A DNA stretch of 18,248 bases from Trachelipus rathkii (lineage: Eukaryota > Arthropoda > Malacostraca > Isopoda > Trachelipodidae), in assembly GCA_015478945.1 (NCBI GenBank), contig JABUQX010002491.1, positions 32,501 to 50,748 of the forward strand, written 5' to 3'. Below the pieces are notes generated by a model. That model ran no database searches, was not told the origin of the DNA, and saw only the letters and a list, made by a program, of their open reading frames with translations. Made by a program: the position numbers and the translations under genes. Positions 8,401 to 17,600 of this stretch are shown here, in pieces. Every line of letters starts with the position of its first letter. The stretch's first letter is position 1.

Positions 8401-9086
8401 CGAGGCCATTAACATATACTTCTTCGGATAATGATATAGTGCCTCTCACTCCTAACTGTTTTTTAAAACCGTTAGCTAATTCAAGTATCGTATTAAATGA
8501 GCCCATTCCTACCGATTCCCCTTCAAGAGAAGAACTAATCCAATCCCTTAAACGATCTACTGAAATATTCGAAGACTTCCGGACTCGGTGGTATAATGAG
8601 TATTTATTAAGTTTGAGAGAGATGGGAAAAGACCTCTATCAAGTCTCATGGAAAAATAGGGTGAAAGTAGGAGACATCGTACTTATTAAAAGTCCGGTCA
8701 AAGAGCGACCTTATTGGCAAATGGGCATTATTCAACTGCTTATTTATGGAGATGATAATAAGGTTCGCTCAGTCCAGGTTCGAACACCTGGAGGTCAAAT
8801 GAATGTTTACCCCATAAAGCATTTATTCCCTTTAGAGCTATCATTAACACACAGTGGAAATCAAGTCAAATCTCAAGGAAATAGTTCTGCTTCAAATTCA
8901 ATGGTGCCACTACCACCATCATCTCAGCAAGTAACAATTCCTGCCCCTACCACAATTAATGATACTCCCGCGGTTGCAAATTCATTGCGTCCCAGAAGGA
9001 AAGCAGCTATAGTAGCACGTTCGAAATTTTTGAATATCGGTAATGAATCGGAATCGGAATCGGAATCATCCGAGAGTTCTGATTAA
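5436..9086 (+). CDS. pol: Pol polyprotein (RT, RNase H, integrase) of BEL/Pao element, copy 1
   Basis: The 1,216-residue product copies genomic RNA into DNA and inserts it. Reverse transcriptase: VWVPHRPVIR with IRPVFNCS, catalytic D217 in VVVADISKAF, and LYVDNF at 290-295, where the second Asp of YVDD is Asn294. A Pao-type segment follows with FDPLSLFLPV. RNase H: D462 in FCDAS, E502, D533 in FSDSQ and D588 in ENPADL. Integrase: zinc finger H769, H774, C805, C808; DDE core D841, D905, E952 with 46 residues between the last two. The DUF5641-like C-terminal part is about 1052-1133 (WYNEYL, GDIVLIK, YPIKHLFPLEL). A basic RPRRKAA motif and an acidic Glu/Ser tail encoded by GAATCG repeats end the protein. 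The protease is absent because it lies upstream in gag-pro. The N-terminus depends on readthrough or reinitiation. Confidence 0.93.
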   Translation: MSVSSLPYQFVNAPQTLVNSILDPHPSYPDVIDLSSNQKDTELGLEHLYSLESMGIQEEKDYGTTDKEFITKFHNSIQFIDGKYHIEIPWIQDLLHQVPSNYNVALSTLKRVKNRLNNQGLDKAYSDVFKEQLKNGIIEIIKVSPKDFHKYVWVPHRPVIRMADQVSTKIRPVFNCSLRTKGAPSLNQACYPGIDLLVPLLRLLLAFRTNKYVVVADISKAFLQIYLKQESDRNKFCFFWEEDGRLVTYRYATIIFGLAVSPYILGAVIRHHIQNNYPYDLVSRLLINNLYVDNFIYTHSSPEVLRNIYTTSVQRMKEGGFNLCSWNTNHSDLKAQIKQDNMFSSHNCEEEKVLGYLYHPGNDTLRLADFELSSVSSKRDLLSQVNKIFDPLSLFLPVTLRGRLLMRRIWEKQMSWDDSIDLEIKEDWEKLRADLDSLKSLSFNRFCFDTSSTNATLNIFCDASSKSYGFAAYITSPEQGPSLMWAKSKVAPLKGKTLPCLELLSIFLALKCLPQIVTSLQEVEFSKVNVFSDSQIVLAWVAGGGSRTKQIFVRNRIQDIKSMVSSMRNDNLIPISFNYVKTDENPADLITRGLSCREFMKKLELWKKGPAWLKHDQVYWPSYQQTRSVQEGLSTTFTVIQAPPPPIIDMTKYSSLSTLLRVCALLYKFGTSSIDPTENDRKARLFLLKIMQQESFPVELRFLREIQSGSTSSKPPDLVSRLNFFLDDLGLIRSKGRLSRTNYYSFEIVNPVVLGKSHHLTTLIVRDAHVSCKHLGIQATLTFIRLKGYWITSARHTIRRVLSECVTCTKFNSFSYSYPKFTNFTKAQVNFYRPFSNVGVDFTKHFFIKIKGSTQPQKMYILLYTCLNIRCVYLDLIPDMSARAFVQSFQRFVARFGVPEFLYSDNARSFNKGADALEQFVVSEVGSEFLRKNHIKHIRIPLYSPWMGSMWERSIRTVKNCLYKTVGRKNLEYFDFTTALADIANAINSRPLTYTSSDNDIVPLTPNCFLKPLANSSIVLNEPIPTDSPSREELIQSLKRSTEIFEDFRTRWYNEYLLSLREMGKDLYQVSWKNRVKVGDIVLIKSPVKERPYWQMGIIQLLIYGDDNKVRSVQVRTPGGQMNVYPIKHLFPLELSLTHSGNQVKSQGNSSASNSMVPLPPSSQQVTIPAPTTINDTPAVANSLRPRRKAAIVARSKFLNIGNESESESESSESSD
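9045..9068 (+). repeat. GAATCG hexanucleotide microsatellite in the pol tail
   Basis: Three GAATCG units and one GAATCA encode the Glu-Ser tail of Pol (from residue 1204). Copy 2 stops matching copy 1 exactly where this repeat begins (after 18238). Confidence 0.8.
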
Positions 9087-9165
9087 TCAAATTCTTTTGT
9101 TTTGTTTTTTTGTTTTTTTTAAATGACACGAATTCGTCGAAATCCGTGCCATCGCCCCCGCCCAG
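9087..9165 (+). other. 3' untranslated region and candidate LTR boundary, copy 1
   Basis: The short segment after the pol stop has a T-rich run, the ten-base palindrome ACGAATTCGT (9128-9137) and a C-rich tract ATCGCCCCCGCCCAG ending at 9165. The next bases, TGTATTAAAA, could be the LTR start. A plus-strand polypurine tract, which should precede the LTR, is not visible; the G-rich strand here is the minus strand. The boundary is therefore tentative. The segment leaves no room for env. Confidence 0.5.
9128..9137. repeat. Ten-base palindrome ACGAATTCGT
   Basis: A perfect palindrome lies between the pol stop and the candidate LTR start. The copy 2 equivalent lies beyond the window, so conservation cannot be judged. 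No function is assigned. Confidence 0.5.
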
Positions 9166-9544
9166 TGTATTAAAATTGGAATGCGAATCAATAGCTTAAA
9201 ATATTTCGTAATGAAAGTTTGCGTTTCAATATGCTTTTGGTCTCAAATTCGTTTGCATTTCAATTATTAACTCTTTGCCAAACTATATTTATTCCTTAAA
9301 AGATGTTATGTGTTTTAAATTGTAAATATTGGAATCATGAAACCGGAACACTTTTAAGGAACTTAAATAGCTGGAGTTGATGTGCTGGAATTTTTATTCA
9401 AAATCAAAGCTTTTTCGTTTGAAACCTCGTGCTGTTAAGTCGCTAATCGAACTCGTCCTGTAAAAAAGTTTATTAATTTCTGTCGTTCGAAAGAAGTGGA
9501 TGCTTTTAAATAGAACTCCCTTCCTACTTTTGTTAAGTGTTAGT

Positions 9545-9553
9545 TATAAAAAA
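9545..9553 (+). promoter_or_regulatory. TATA-like box, candidate shared-LTR promoter
   Basis: TATAAAAAA is identical to the copy 1 element at 355-363. In this position it would drive copy 2. Confidence 0.4.
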
Positions 9554-9740
9554 GTGTTAAATCGTATGATCACTAAGGCCTTATAAACCGTGATTAAATG
9601 TAACTTCATTAAGTGCATTGTAACGCTTTTTATTTTCATTAAACTAACGCTTAATCTTCAAGTCAACTTTATCTTCGTATCTTCGTAAATTAATAGTCAA
9701 TCGATGCGTAGAGGAATTATTTACTACCTATACTAAGAGG

Positions 9741-9766
9741 CCGGTGGTATTAACTAATTACACCGG
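9741..9766 (+). promoter_or_regulatory. GC-rich inverted repeat CCGGTG ... CACCGG, copy 2
   Basis: Arms at 9741-9746 and 9761-9766 and the 14-base loop are unchanged relative to 551-576, while substitutions occur on both sides. Confidence 0.45.
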
Positions 9767-9832
9767 TGTTGAAGCTAACAATTTCAAATTCCTTTTGGAC
9801 TAATTGGATAAGAAGTTTCAGTTTATCAACAA

Positions 9833-9862
9833 GTAAGTTTGTTACGTTCCTTTTTTTTATAG
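9833..9862 (+). promoter_or_regulatory. Splice-donor-like and acceptor-like signals, copy 2
   Basis: GTAAGT (9833-9838) and a T-rich tract ending in TATAG (9862) correspond to 643-670 of copy 1. They are too close together to form an intron with each other. Confidence 0.3.
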
Positions 9863-9972
9863 GTTGATAATTCCATTTATTTGTGCATTGAAACACATAA
9901 CATTTATCAATTCAAAGTTTACTGTCGTAATTTTACTATTCTTAAAAACTATTCTACGTTGGTATTAAGGTT

Positions 9973-10003
9973 GTATCTATGAAATTTCTACTCGCATAGA
10001 TAC
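9973..10003. repeat. Copy-2-specific inverted repeat GTATCTATG ... CATAGATAC
   Basis: Perfect nine-base arms (9973-9981 and 9995-10003) flank a 13-base spacer. At the same place copy 1 has unrelated AT-rich sequence without the inverted repeat. It may be a small insertion footprint or a leader variant from another subfamily. Confidence 0.6.
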
Positions 10004-10426
10004 GATTTTAATAATTTTTGAAATTGTTATTTAATGTTTGCAATTTTTGAAATTGCTAGTTAATTTTTGAAGTTTTTCAATATTTCATAAGAATCAATTT
10101 TTTGTAAATTTGTTCAAATTTGTTTAAACCTTATGAAAGGCAAACTTAAAGTTTTTTCTTGCATCGAGTTTGAGACTAAACAGGCATATTCAAGCGCGAT
10201 TTATTTCCATATGCGTAAGATTTACTAGTAAATTTTTTTTTGTTTTTCTTTGATTTTTTGATAAAGGTGTCTTAACATTTTTTTTTAATTTGAAAGCGAC
10301 TTAAAGTCACGTGTTTGATAATTTTTTCTAAAAAATTGTTCTTAAGTTTTTTCTATTCGCAAAAAGTGACTTTAAAAAATAAATATTACAGTAAATATTT
10401 TGTATATATTTTATATATATATACAT

Positions 10427-12363
10427 TCGACATTTTGCATGCGCAGTGGGTGTTTTTCGACAGTTCGTGCGCATTCGATATTTTTATATAAATTCGATAA
10501 TTTTCTCAAATTCGACATTTTGCTTGCGTAGTGGTTGTTTTTCAACATAGTCATTGCGCATTCGATAATTTTCTTATACATTCGACATTTTGTATGCGCG
10601 GTGACTGTTTTTCATTGCAATCGATGCGCGGTGATTGTTTTTCGACATAAGCTATGCGCAGTGTTTATTTTTCGACATAGTCTATGCCCAGGGTTTATTT
10701 TTCGACATAGTCTATGCGCAGTGTTTGTTTTTCGACATAGTCTATGTGCAGTGTTTATTTTTCGACATAGTCTATGCGCGGTGATTGTTTTTCGACATAG
10801 TCTATGCGCAGTTATTGCTTTTCGACATAGTCTATGCGCAGTTTTGGTTTTCCGACATAGTCTATGTGCAGTGTTTATTTTTCGACATAGTCTATGCGCG
10901 GTGATTATTTTTCGACATAGTATATGCGCAGTATTTATTTTTCGACATAGTCTATGTGCAGGGTTTGTTTTTCGACATAGCCTATGTGCAGGGTTTGTTT
11001 TTCGACATAGCCTATGTGCGGTGATTGTTTTTCGACATAGTCTATGCGCAGTTATGCCTTTTCGACATAGTTCATCGCAGTTTTGGTTTCGAACATAGTC
11101 CTATGTGCAGTGTTTAATTTTTCGACATAGCTCTATGCGCGGTGATTATTTTTCGACATAGGTCTTGTGCGGTGATTGTTTCGACATATGTCTATGCGGC
11201 AGTTATGCTTTTCGAATAGTCCTATGCGCAGTTTTTGGTTTTCCGAATAGTCTATGTGCAAGTGTTTTATTTTCGACATAGTCTATGCGCGGTGATTATT
11301 TCGACATAGTCTATGTGCGGTGATTGTTTTTCGACATAGTCTAAGCGCAGTGTTTATTTTTCGACATAGTCTAATGCGATTTTGGTTTCCGACATAGTCT
11401 ATGTGCATTGTTTTATTTTTCGACATGTCCTATGCCGCGGTGTTATTTTTCGAACTAGTCTATGTCGCGGTGATTTGTTTTTCGACATAGTCTATGCGCG
11501 GTGATTGTTTTTCGACATAGTTACTGCGCAGTTTTGGTTTTCCGACATATTCTATGCGCGGTGTTTATTTTTCAACATAGTCTATGTGCATGGTTTGTTT
11601 TCTGACATAGTCTATGTGCAGTGTTTATTTTTACATAGTCTATGTGCGGTGATTGTTTTTCGACATAGTCTATGCGCAATTATCTGCTTTTCGACATAGT
11701 TAAATGCGCAGTTATCGCTTTTCGACATGTCCTATGCGCATTTTGGTTTTTCGCATAGTCTATGTCAGTGTTTATTTTCGACATAGTTATGCGCGGGTGC
11801 TTATTTTTTCGACATAGTCTTGCGCAGGTGATTGTTTTTCGATGAACATATCTATGCGAGGTGATTTTTTCGACATAACTATGCGCAGTTTTTTGGTTTT
11901 CCGACATATTTATGTGCAGTGTTTTATTTTCGACATAGTTATCCGCGGTCGATTGCTTTTTCACATAGTCTACATGCGCGGTGTTGTTTCTCGACATAAT
12001 CTATGCGCAGTTTTGGTTTTCCGACATATTCTATGTGCAGTGTTTATTTTTCGACATAGTCTATGCGCGGTGATTATTTTTCGACATAGTCTATGCGCGG
12101 TGATTGTTTTTCGACATAGTCTATGCGCGGTGATTGTTTTTCGACATAGTCTATGCGCAGTTATTGGTTTTTCGACATAGTCTATGTGCAGTGTTTATTT
12201 TTCGACAGTATGCGCGGTGATTGTTTTTCGACTCAGTCTTGCGCAGTAGTTTTTCGACATAGATTTTCGACATAGACATATTATATGCGCAGTGGTTGTT
12301 TTTCGACATAGTCTATGCGCAGTGATTGTTTTTCGATATAGTATATGCTCAGTGGTTGTTTTT
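10427..12363 (+). repeat. Tandem array of thirty-bp units, copy 2 (indel-rich)
   Basis: This is the same unit family as 1237-3175, with an overall length only two bases different. The first part, to about 11050, is regular. From about 11050 to 12000, and near 12200-12260, units carry many one- and two-base insertions and deletions that break the 30-bp phase and the open frames. The neighbouring single-copy leader and gag are clean. Marker units remain roughly collinear with copy 1, for example the unit near 11537 corresponds to the one at 2341. Uncorrected long-read error is a likely cause, though real decay is possible. Confidence 0.93.
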
Positions 12364-12439
12364 GACATAGTTACTGCGCACTAGTGTATTGTTTCTCATT
12401 CGTTCCATTCTTTCTCGATTTGTTCTTTCTACTATCAAT
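12364..12439 (+). promoter_or_regulatory. Pyrimidine-rich leader between array and gag, copy 2
   Basis: This equals 3176-3251 except for a TATTATTT to TATTGTTT change. That change makes an in-frame TTG upstream extension possible from 12389, but the ATG at 12440 is the conserved start. Confidence 0.4.
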
Positions 12440-14623
12440 ATGGACATCATTCAAGACTTAGATCTGAAAGAGGCTGCTGATTTTCAAGACCTAATGCCTA
12501 CAGATCTTTCAGGAGAGGAAATATCTAGCCTCAAGTCAAGTCTTCTTAAAGACTTGGGTCCTCTTAGGTTAAAAAGGGGACACTTAAGAAGAAAACTTAC
12601 TCTCTGTTGTAAACACTTTCCTATAGAGGAGGAAGGTGATGAGGACTCTCCCACCTTTTACGATCCAGTTGTTGTAAAAACTGTATTTGAAAAGGTGACA
12701 ACAGTCATGAGTGAAATTAAAGCTCAAGACACCATCATTGAAAACTTAATATTGGGGGCTGAATATACAAAAGTTGACCAAGCCATACTTGACGAAGAAC
12801 TTACAGCCACTGATACCTACCATATTAAGATGGCTAAAGCACTTCACTTGTTGAAAGACAAGTATGGTTATAATTCAGATTCAAGAAAGTCGTCTAGTGC
12901 CTCTTCAGAGAAGTCAAACTCGAAGGAGAATTGCTGTCATTATCCTTCTAGCTTAAAGATTCCTGCCTTAAAGTGTGGAGATTTCTCGGGAGATAAAGAC
13001 AAGCATTCTTTCCGCTCTTTTCTCCAATCTTTCAATAACGTATATGGAGAGAGAAGAGACATCTCAAAGGCCATCAAACTTCAATATTTAAAATCACATT
13101 TGAAGGGATATGCTCTGAAGGACATTGAGTTCTTGTCAGGCACGGATGACAATTATGATGTTGCCTTAACCATCTTAAAGGAACATTATCTAGATAAAGC
13201 ATTCATTATTGACTCTATTTTACATGAGTTAGATTCGGCTCCGCCTCTTGACGGAAGACAGTTGGAACCTGTCCGGTCTTTCATTTTAAAGGTTCGAGCT
13301 AACTTGAAGGAACTTAAGGAACTTGGAGTTGACTTTTTTCAAGAGGATTCATCCGGTTGCAAGTTAATAAGTCATATCGTGGTTGATAAGCTTCCTATTT
13401 CATTTTTGAGAGAGTTGAAGCTGTCAACGAAGGAACAATATCCTTCCATCAACCTCATATTCAAAGAACACAATCAAATTATTCATAATATGGAAAGATT
13501 TCGAACTCCAAAATCTTACACTCAATCTCCCTCTTCTGGTTCTTCTCGTTCTTCTTTTGATTCAAAAAGGAGAAACAGAAATGGGAAAAAGTTTCCTTCT
13601 GTACCATCTGAACAGAGTCATACTTTCAATACATCTAAAGGTGATAGTGTAAATAAAAAGACATCATCTCCATCTTCGTCAAATATTCAAGCATCTTCTG
13701 AAATTAAATGTAAGTTGTGCAGTGGGAAGCATTTCCTTTCAGAATGCACAGTTTATGAATCTCCCAAGGCCAAAAGGGACAGATGTGTCGTGCTTAAGCT
13801 GTGCAGCAACTGTTCCAGCTTGAAACATATGGTGGATAAGTGTCCAGCAAAAACACTCAACCTTAAGTACCCTTGCTTAAATTGCAAGAGTAGAAAGCAT
13901 CTCACAGCTCTTTGTCCATCTGAAATTCATACTCAACATCGGAACAACAATCGAAAAGATGCCGATGAAGAAAGTAATTCTGGTATTAGCAACCACAACC
14001 ACTTGTGTATCAATACCGGACAGTCATCTGCCTCCCAAATCTTACCTACCATCACCATCACAGTAAGACACAAGAATAAGTCTGTGCCTGTTCGTTCATT
14101 AATTGACTTAGGTTCACAGAGAACCTATGCTAGTCCAAGATTGCTCAATAAATTCGACATCAATTGTGAGCAATTACCCAAGATTGACAATCCCATCAAA
14201 ACCTTCATCGGAGAGCAGGTTCGTTCCTCTTATTTAACTAATTTGGATCTCAACTGTTGTTGTGATTCATTTATATCAATTCCTGTTCTTGTAGACCCTT
14301 CTTTAGATGTGGGTTTTACTGTTAATGGACTGGCATCTGCTATTTGTAGAATTTCGTCAAAATACAAAGTAGCTGATAACTCATTTGTAGGTCCTTATGG
14401 GGACTCTGTGAATAACATCGACCTTTTGCTTGGCACTGACGCTCTTTGTCATATGAGGCACTTCCAAATGGTAGAATGTTTGGAAGGAAGTGCTATTTCA
14501 ACTTGTTTCGGTTTAGTTCCTTTCGGTCCTGTGGATTCTTTTCTACTTCCACATCAAAAAGACTTTCTGTACAGAAAGCAGTCTGTTAACTCATCACGAG
14601 AACATGATGAGGAAGATTCATGA
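12440..14623 (+). CDS. gag-pro: Gag-protease polyprotein of BEL/Pao element, copy 2
   Basis: This is a 727-residue counterpart of the copy 1 protein with the same Gag segment, three zinc knuckles and DLG-type protease. An open frame reaches upstream to a TTG at 12389, but the ATG at 12440 matches copy 1 and has A at -3 and G at +4. The amino-acid differences found by eye are clustered: R497H, Q505R, a two-residue insertion turning NN into NHNH about residue 518, and Val598-Asp599 to Thr-Asn. Most lie between the zinc knuckles and the protease, a linker likely to tolerate change, though the last pair is inside the protease region. The ORF ends in the same TGA-CTA context. Confidence 0.92.
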   Translation: MDIIQDLDLKEAADFQDLMPTDLSGEEISSLKSSLLKDLGPLRLKRGHLRRKLTLCCKHFPIEEEGDEDSPTFYDPVVVKTVFEKVTTVMSEIKAQDTIIENLILGAEYTKVDQAILDEELTATDTYHIKMAKALHLLKDKYGYNSDSRKSSSASSEKSNSKENCCHYPSSLKIPALKCGDFSGDKDKHSFRSFLQSFNNVYGERRDISKAIKLQYLKSHLKGYALKDIEFLSGTDDNYDVALTILKEHYLDKAFIIDSILHELDSAPPLDGRQLEPVRSFILKVRANLKELKELGVDFFQEDSSGCKLISHIVVDKLPISFLRELKLSTKEQYPSINLIFKEHNQIIHNMERFRTPKSYTQSPSSGSSRSSFDSKRRNRNGKKFPSVPSEQSHTFNTSKGDSVNKKTSSPSSSNIQASSEIKCKLCSGKHFLSECTVYESPKAKRDRCVVLKLCSNCSSLKHMVDKCPAKTLNLKYPCLNCKSRKHLTALCPSEIHTQHRNNNRKDADEESNSGISNHNHLCINTGQSSASQILPTITITVRHKNKSVPVRSLIDLGSQRTYASPRLLNKFDINCEQLPKIDNPIKTFIGEQVRSSYLTNLDLNCCCDSFISIPVLVDPSLDVGFTVNGLASAICRISSKYKVADNSFVGPYGDSVNNIDLLLGTDALCHMRHFQMVECLEGSAISTCFGLVPFGPVDSFLLPHQKDFLYRKQSVNSSREHDEEDS

Positions 14624-14626
14624 CTA
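14621..14626 (+). promoter_or_regulatory. TGA CTA stop context, candidate readthrough site, copy 2
   Basis: The stop, its following CTA, the two-codon link and the CAATG/CATTG inverted repeat are identical to copy 1 (5427-5453). Conservation shows that the stop is a family trait and not a private mutation of one copy. Confidence 0.65.
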
Positions 14627-14629
14627 ACA

Positions 14630-17600
14630 ATGTCTGTCTCTTCATTGCCCTACCAATTTGTCAACGCTCCTCAAACCCTCGTAAACTCAATCCTAGATCC
14701 CCATCCTTCCTACCCTGATGTCATCGATCTTTCCTCGAATCAAAAGGATACTGAACTTGGTCTGGAGCATCTGTACAGTCTGGAGTCCATGGGAATTCAG
14801 GAAGAAAAAGATTATGGTACTACCGACAAAGAATTTATAACTAAATTCCACAACTCCATTCAATTTATCGATGGAAAGTACCACATCGAAATCCCTTGGA
14901 TTCAGGATTTGCTGCATCAAGTTCCATCCAACTATAATGTTGCTTTAAGTACACTAAAACGAGTCAAGAATCGTCTCAACAATCAGGGACTCGACAAAGC
15001 ATACAGTGATGTCTTTAAAGAGCAGCTGAAAAACGGCATAATTGAAATCATCAAAGTATCTCCGAAGGACTTCCATAAATATGTATGGGTTCCCCACAGG
15101 CCTGTCATAAGAATGGCTGATCAGGTATCAACTAAGATAAGACCTGTATTCAATTGCAGTCTTCGTACAAAAGGAGCTCCTTCCCTTAATCAAGCCTGTT
15201 ATCCAGGTATAGATTTGTTGGTTCCCCTTCTTCGTCTTCTTTTAGCTTTTAGAACCAATAAATATGTGGTTGTTGCGGACATTTCTAAAGCTTTCTTACA
15301 AATCTATCTCAAGCAAGAAAGTGACCGTAACAAGTTTTGTTTCTTCTGGGAAGAAGATGGCAGGCTTGTTACTTATCGGTACGCAACCATCATATTCGGA
15401 CTTGCTGTTTCTCCCTACATTTTGGGAGCTGTTATTAGACACCACATTCAGAATAACTATCCTTATGATTTAGTCTCTCGTCTTCTGATAAATAATCTTT
15501 ATGTAGATAATTTTATTTACACTCACTCGTCCCCAGAAGTACTGAGAAACATTTACACCACATCAGTTCAAAGAATGAAGGAAGGAGGATTCAACTTGTG
15601 TTCTTGGAACACTAACCATTCAGATCTCAAGGCTCAAATAAAACAGGATAACATGTTTTCTTCCCATAACTGCGAAGAGGAAAAAGTTCTAGGTTACCTT
15701 TACCATCCTGGTAATGACACCCTGAGACTCGCAGACTTTGAGTTATCATCAGTCAGTTCAAAAAGAGATCTGCTCTCTCAAGTTAATAAAATCTTTGATC
15801 CTCTTTCTTTGTTTCTTCCTGTCACATTGAGAGGTCGACTTTTGATGAGACGTATATGGGAAAAACAAATGAGTTGGGATGACTCTATCGATCTTGAAAT
15901 AAAGGAGGATTGGGAAAAATTAAGGGCCGATCTTGACTCTCTTAAGAGTTTATCGTTCAATCGTTTTTGTTTTGATACCTCATCGACTAATGCAACCCTT
16001 AACATCTTTTGCGATGCTAGTTCAAAGAGCTATGGATTTGCGGCTTACATCACCTCCCCAGAACAAGGTCCTTCGTTAATGTGGGCCAAATCTAAAGTAG
16101 CTCCTCTCAAGGGAAAAACCCTTCCTTGTTTAGAGCTTTTATCCATCTTTCTGGCGCTTAAATGCCTTCCGCAGATCGTGACTAGCCTACAAGAGGTTGA
16201 ATTTAGTAAGGTCAACGTCTTCTCTGACTCCCAAATCGTTCTTGCATGGGTAGCTGGAGGAGGTAGCAGGACAAAACAAATTTTCGTTCGGAATCGTATA
16301 CAGGACATTAAGAGTATGGTTTCATCTATGAGAAACGATAATTTAATACCGATCTCATTTAACTACGTCAAAACAGATGAAAACCCTGCAGACCTTATAA
16401 CTCGTGGTTTGTCCTGTCGCGAATTCATGAAGAAGCTCGAACTATGGAAGAAAGGACCAGCTTGGCTTAAACATGACCAAGTGTATTGGCCTAGTTATCA
16501 GCAAACAAGGAGTGTACAGGAAGGGCTTTCAACTACCTTCACAGTCATTCAAGCCCCACCTCCTCCTATTATTGACATGACCAAGTATTCTTCCCTTTCA
16601 ACTTTGTTAAGAGTATGTGCTTTACTCTACAAATTCGGCACATCTTCCATCGATCCTACTGAAAATGATAGGAAAGCTCGACTTTTCTTGCTCAAGATTA
16701 TGCAACAAGAAAGTTTTCCTGTCGAACTTCGTTTTTTGAGAGAGATTCAATCGGGATCAACTTCTTCAAAACCACCTGATTTAGTTTCTCGCCTGAACTT
16801 CTTTTTGGACGATTTGGGTCTTATAAGAAGTAAAGGACGGTTGTCTCGCACTAACTACTATAGTTTCGAGATAGTCAATCCAGTAGTCCTTGGCAAGTCT
16901 CATCATCTTACCACCCTGATTGTCAGAGATGCACATGTTTCTTGTAAACATCTTGGCATTCAAGCTACTTTGACCTTCATTCGTTTAAAGGGCTACTGGA
17001 TAACTTCAGCTCGTCATACAATAAGAAGAGTTTTATCGGAATGTGTGACTTGTACAAAGTTCAACAGCTTTTCTTATTCTTATCCGAAGTTTACTAATTT
17101 CACAAAAGCGCAAGTCAATTTCTATCGTCCTTTCTCAAATGTTGGAGTGGATTTTACTAAACATTTTTTCATTAAAATTAAAGGGTCCACCCAACCTCAA
17201 AAAATGTATATTCTTCTTTACACCTGCCTCAATATTCGTTGTGTCTATTTGGATCTTATCCCAGATATGTCTGCTAGGGCATTCGTTCAATCGTTCCAAC
17301 GCTTTGTGGCTAGGTTTGGAGTCCCTGAATTTTTATATAGCGACAATGCCCGATCTTTTAATAAAGGTGCGGATGCTCTCGAGCAGTTTGTTGTATCAGA
17401 GGTGGGTTCCGAATTTTTGCGTAAAAATCACATTAAACATATCCGCATTCCCCTATACAGCCCTTGGATGGGAAGTATGTGGGAAAGGTCAATTCGGACT
17501 GTTAAAAATTGTCTCTATAAGACTGTTGGACGTAAAAATTTGGAATATTTCGATTTCACAACGGCATTGGCAGACATTGCTAATGCTATCAATTCGAGGC

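Larger units (their letters stand above)
1..9165 (+). mobile_element. BEL/Pao LTR retrotransposon, copy 1 (5' end of LTR cut by window edge)
   Basis: The domain order is Gag with three zinc knuckles, aspartic protease, reverse transcriptase, RNase H, integrase with an HHCC finger and DDE core, then a DUF5641-like C-terminus. This is the BEL/Pao order. Particular signatures are the DUF1759-like Gag segment, the DUF1758-like protease and the Pao-type FDPLSLFLPV stretch after the RT. The copy has no frameshift, and its only internal stop is the TGA between gag and pol. There is no env. If the LTR starts at the TG corresponding to 9166, about 26 bases of this copy's 5' LTR lie outside the window. 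I found no convincing tRNA-complementary primer binding site and no plus-strand polypurine tract, so LTR limits are inferred. Confidence 0.93.
9166..10426 (+). repeat. Shared LTR / untranslated leader region, copy 2
   Basis: This matches 1-1236 from base 9192 on. It is the only non-coding sequence between copy 1 pol and copy 2 gag apart from the array, so it acts as both the 3' LTR of copy 1 and the 5' LTR of copy 2. Most is nearly identical to copy 1, with two divergent patches: about 9411-9460, and about 9930-10090 where a new inverted repeat appears. TATA-like (9545-9553), GC-rich inverted repeat (9741-9766), splice-like (9833-9862), AATAAA (10378-10383) and AT-run (10412-10423) elements are retained. 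It contains no gene. Confidence 0.65.

Noticed and set aside
7945..8412. Alternative-frame 155-codon ORF inside pol
   Set aside because: It lies entirely over the integrase core in another frame, and its persistence in both copies follows from the near identity of pol.
9087..9165. An env or third ORF after pol
   Set aside because: Only 79 bases lie between the pol stop and the probable LTR start, and no open frame of useful size exists there.
10535..12180. Plus- and minus-strand open frames in the copy 2 array
   Set aside because: They are fragments of the same decapeptide repeat or its complement, broken by indels, with no conserved start.
12389..12439. 17-residue N-terminal extension of copy 2 Gag
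   Set aside because: It needs a TTG start and depends on a base change absent from copy 1. The ATG at 12440 is shared and in good context.
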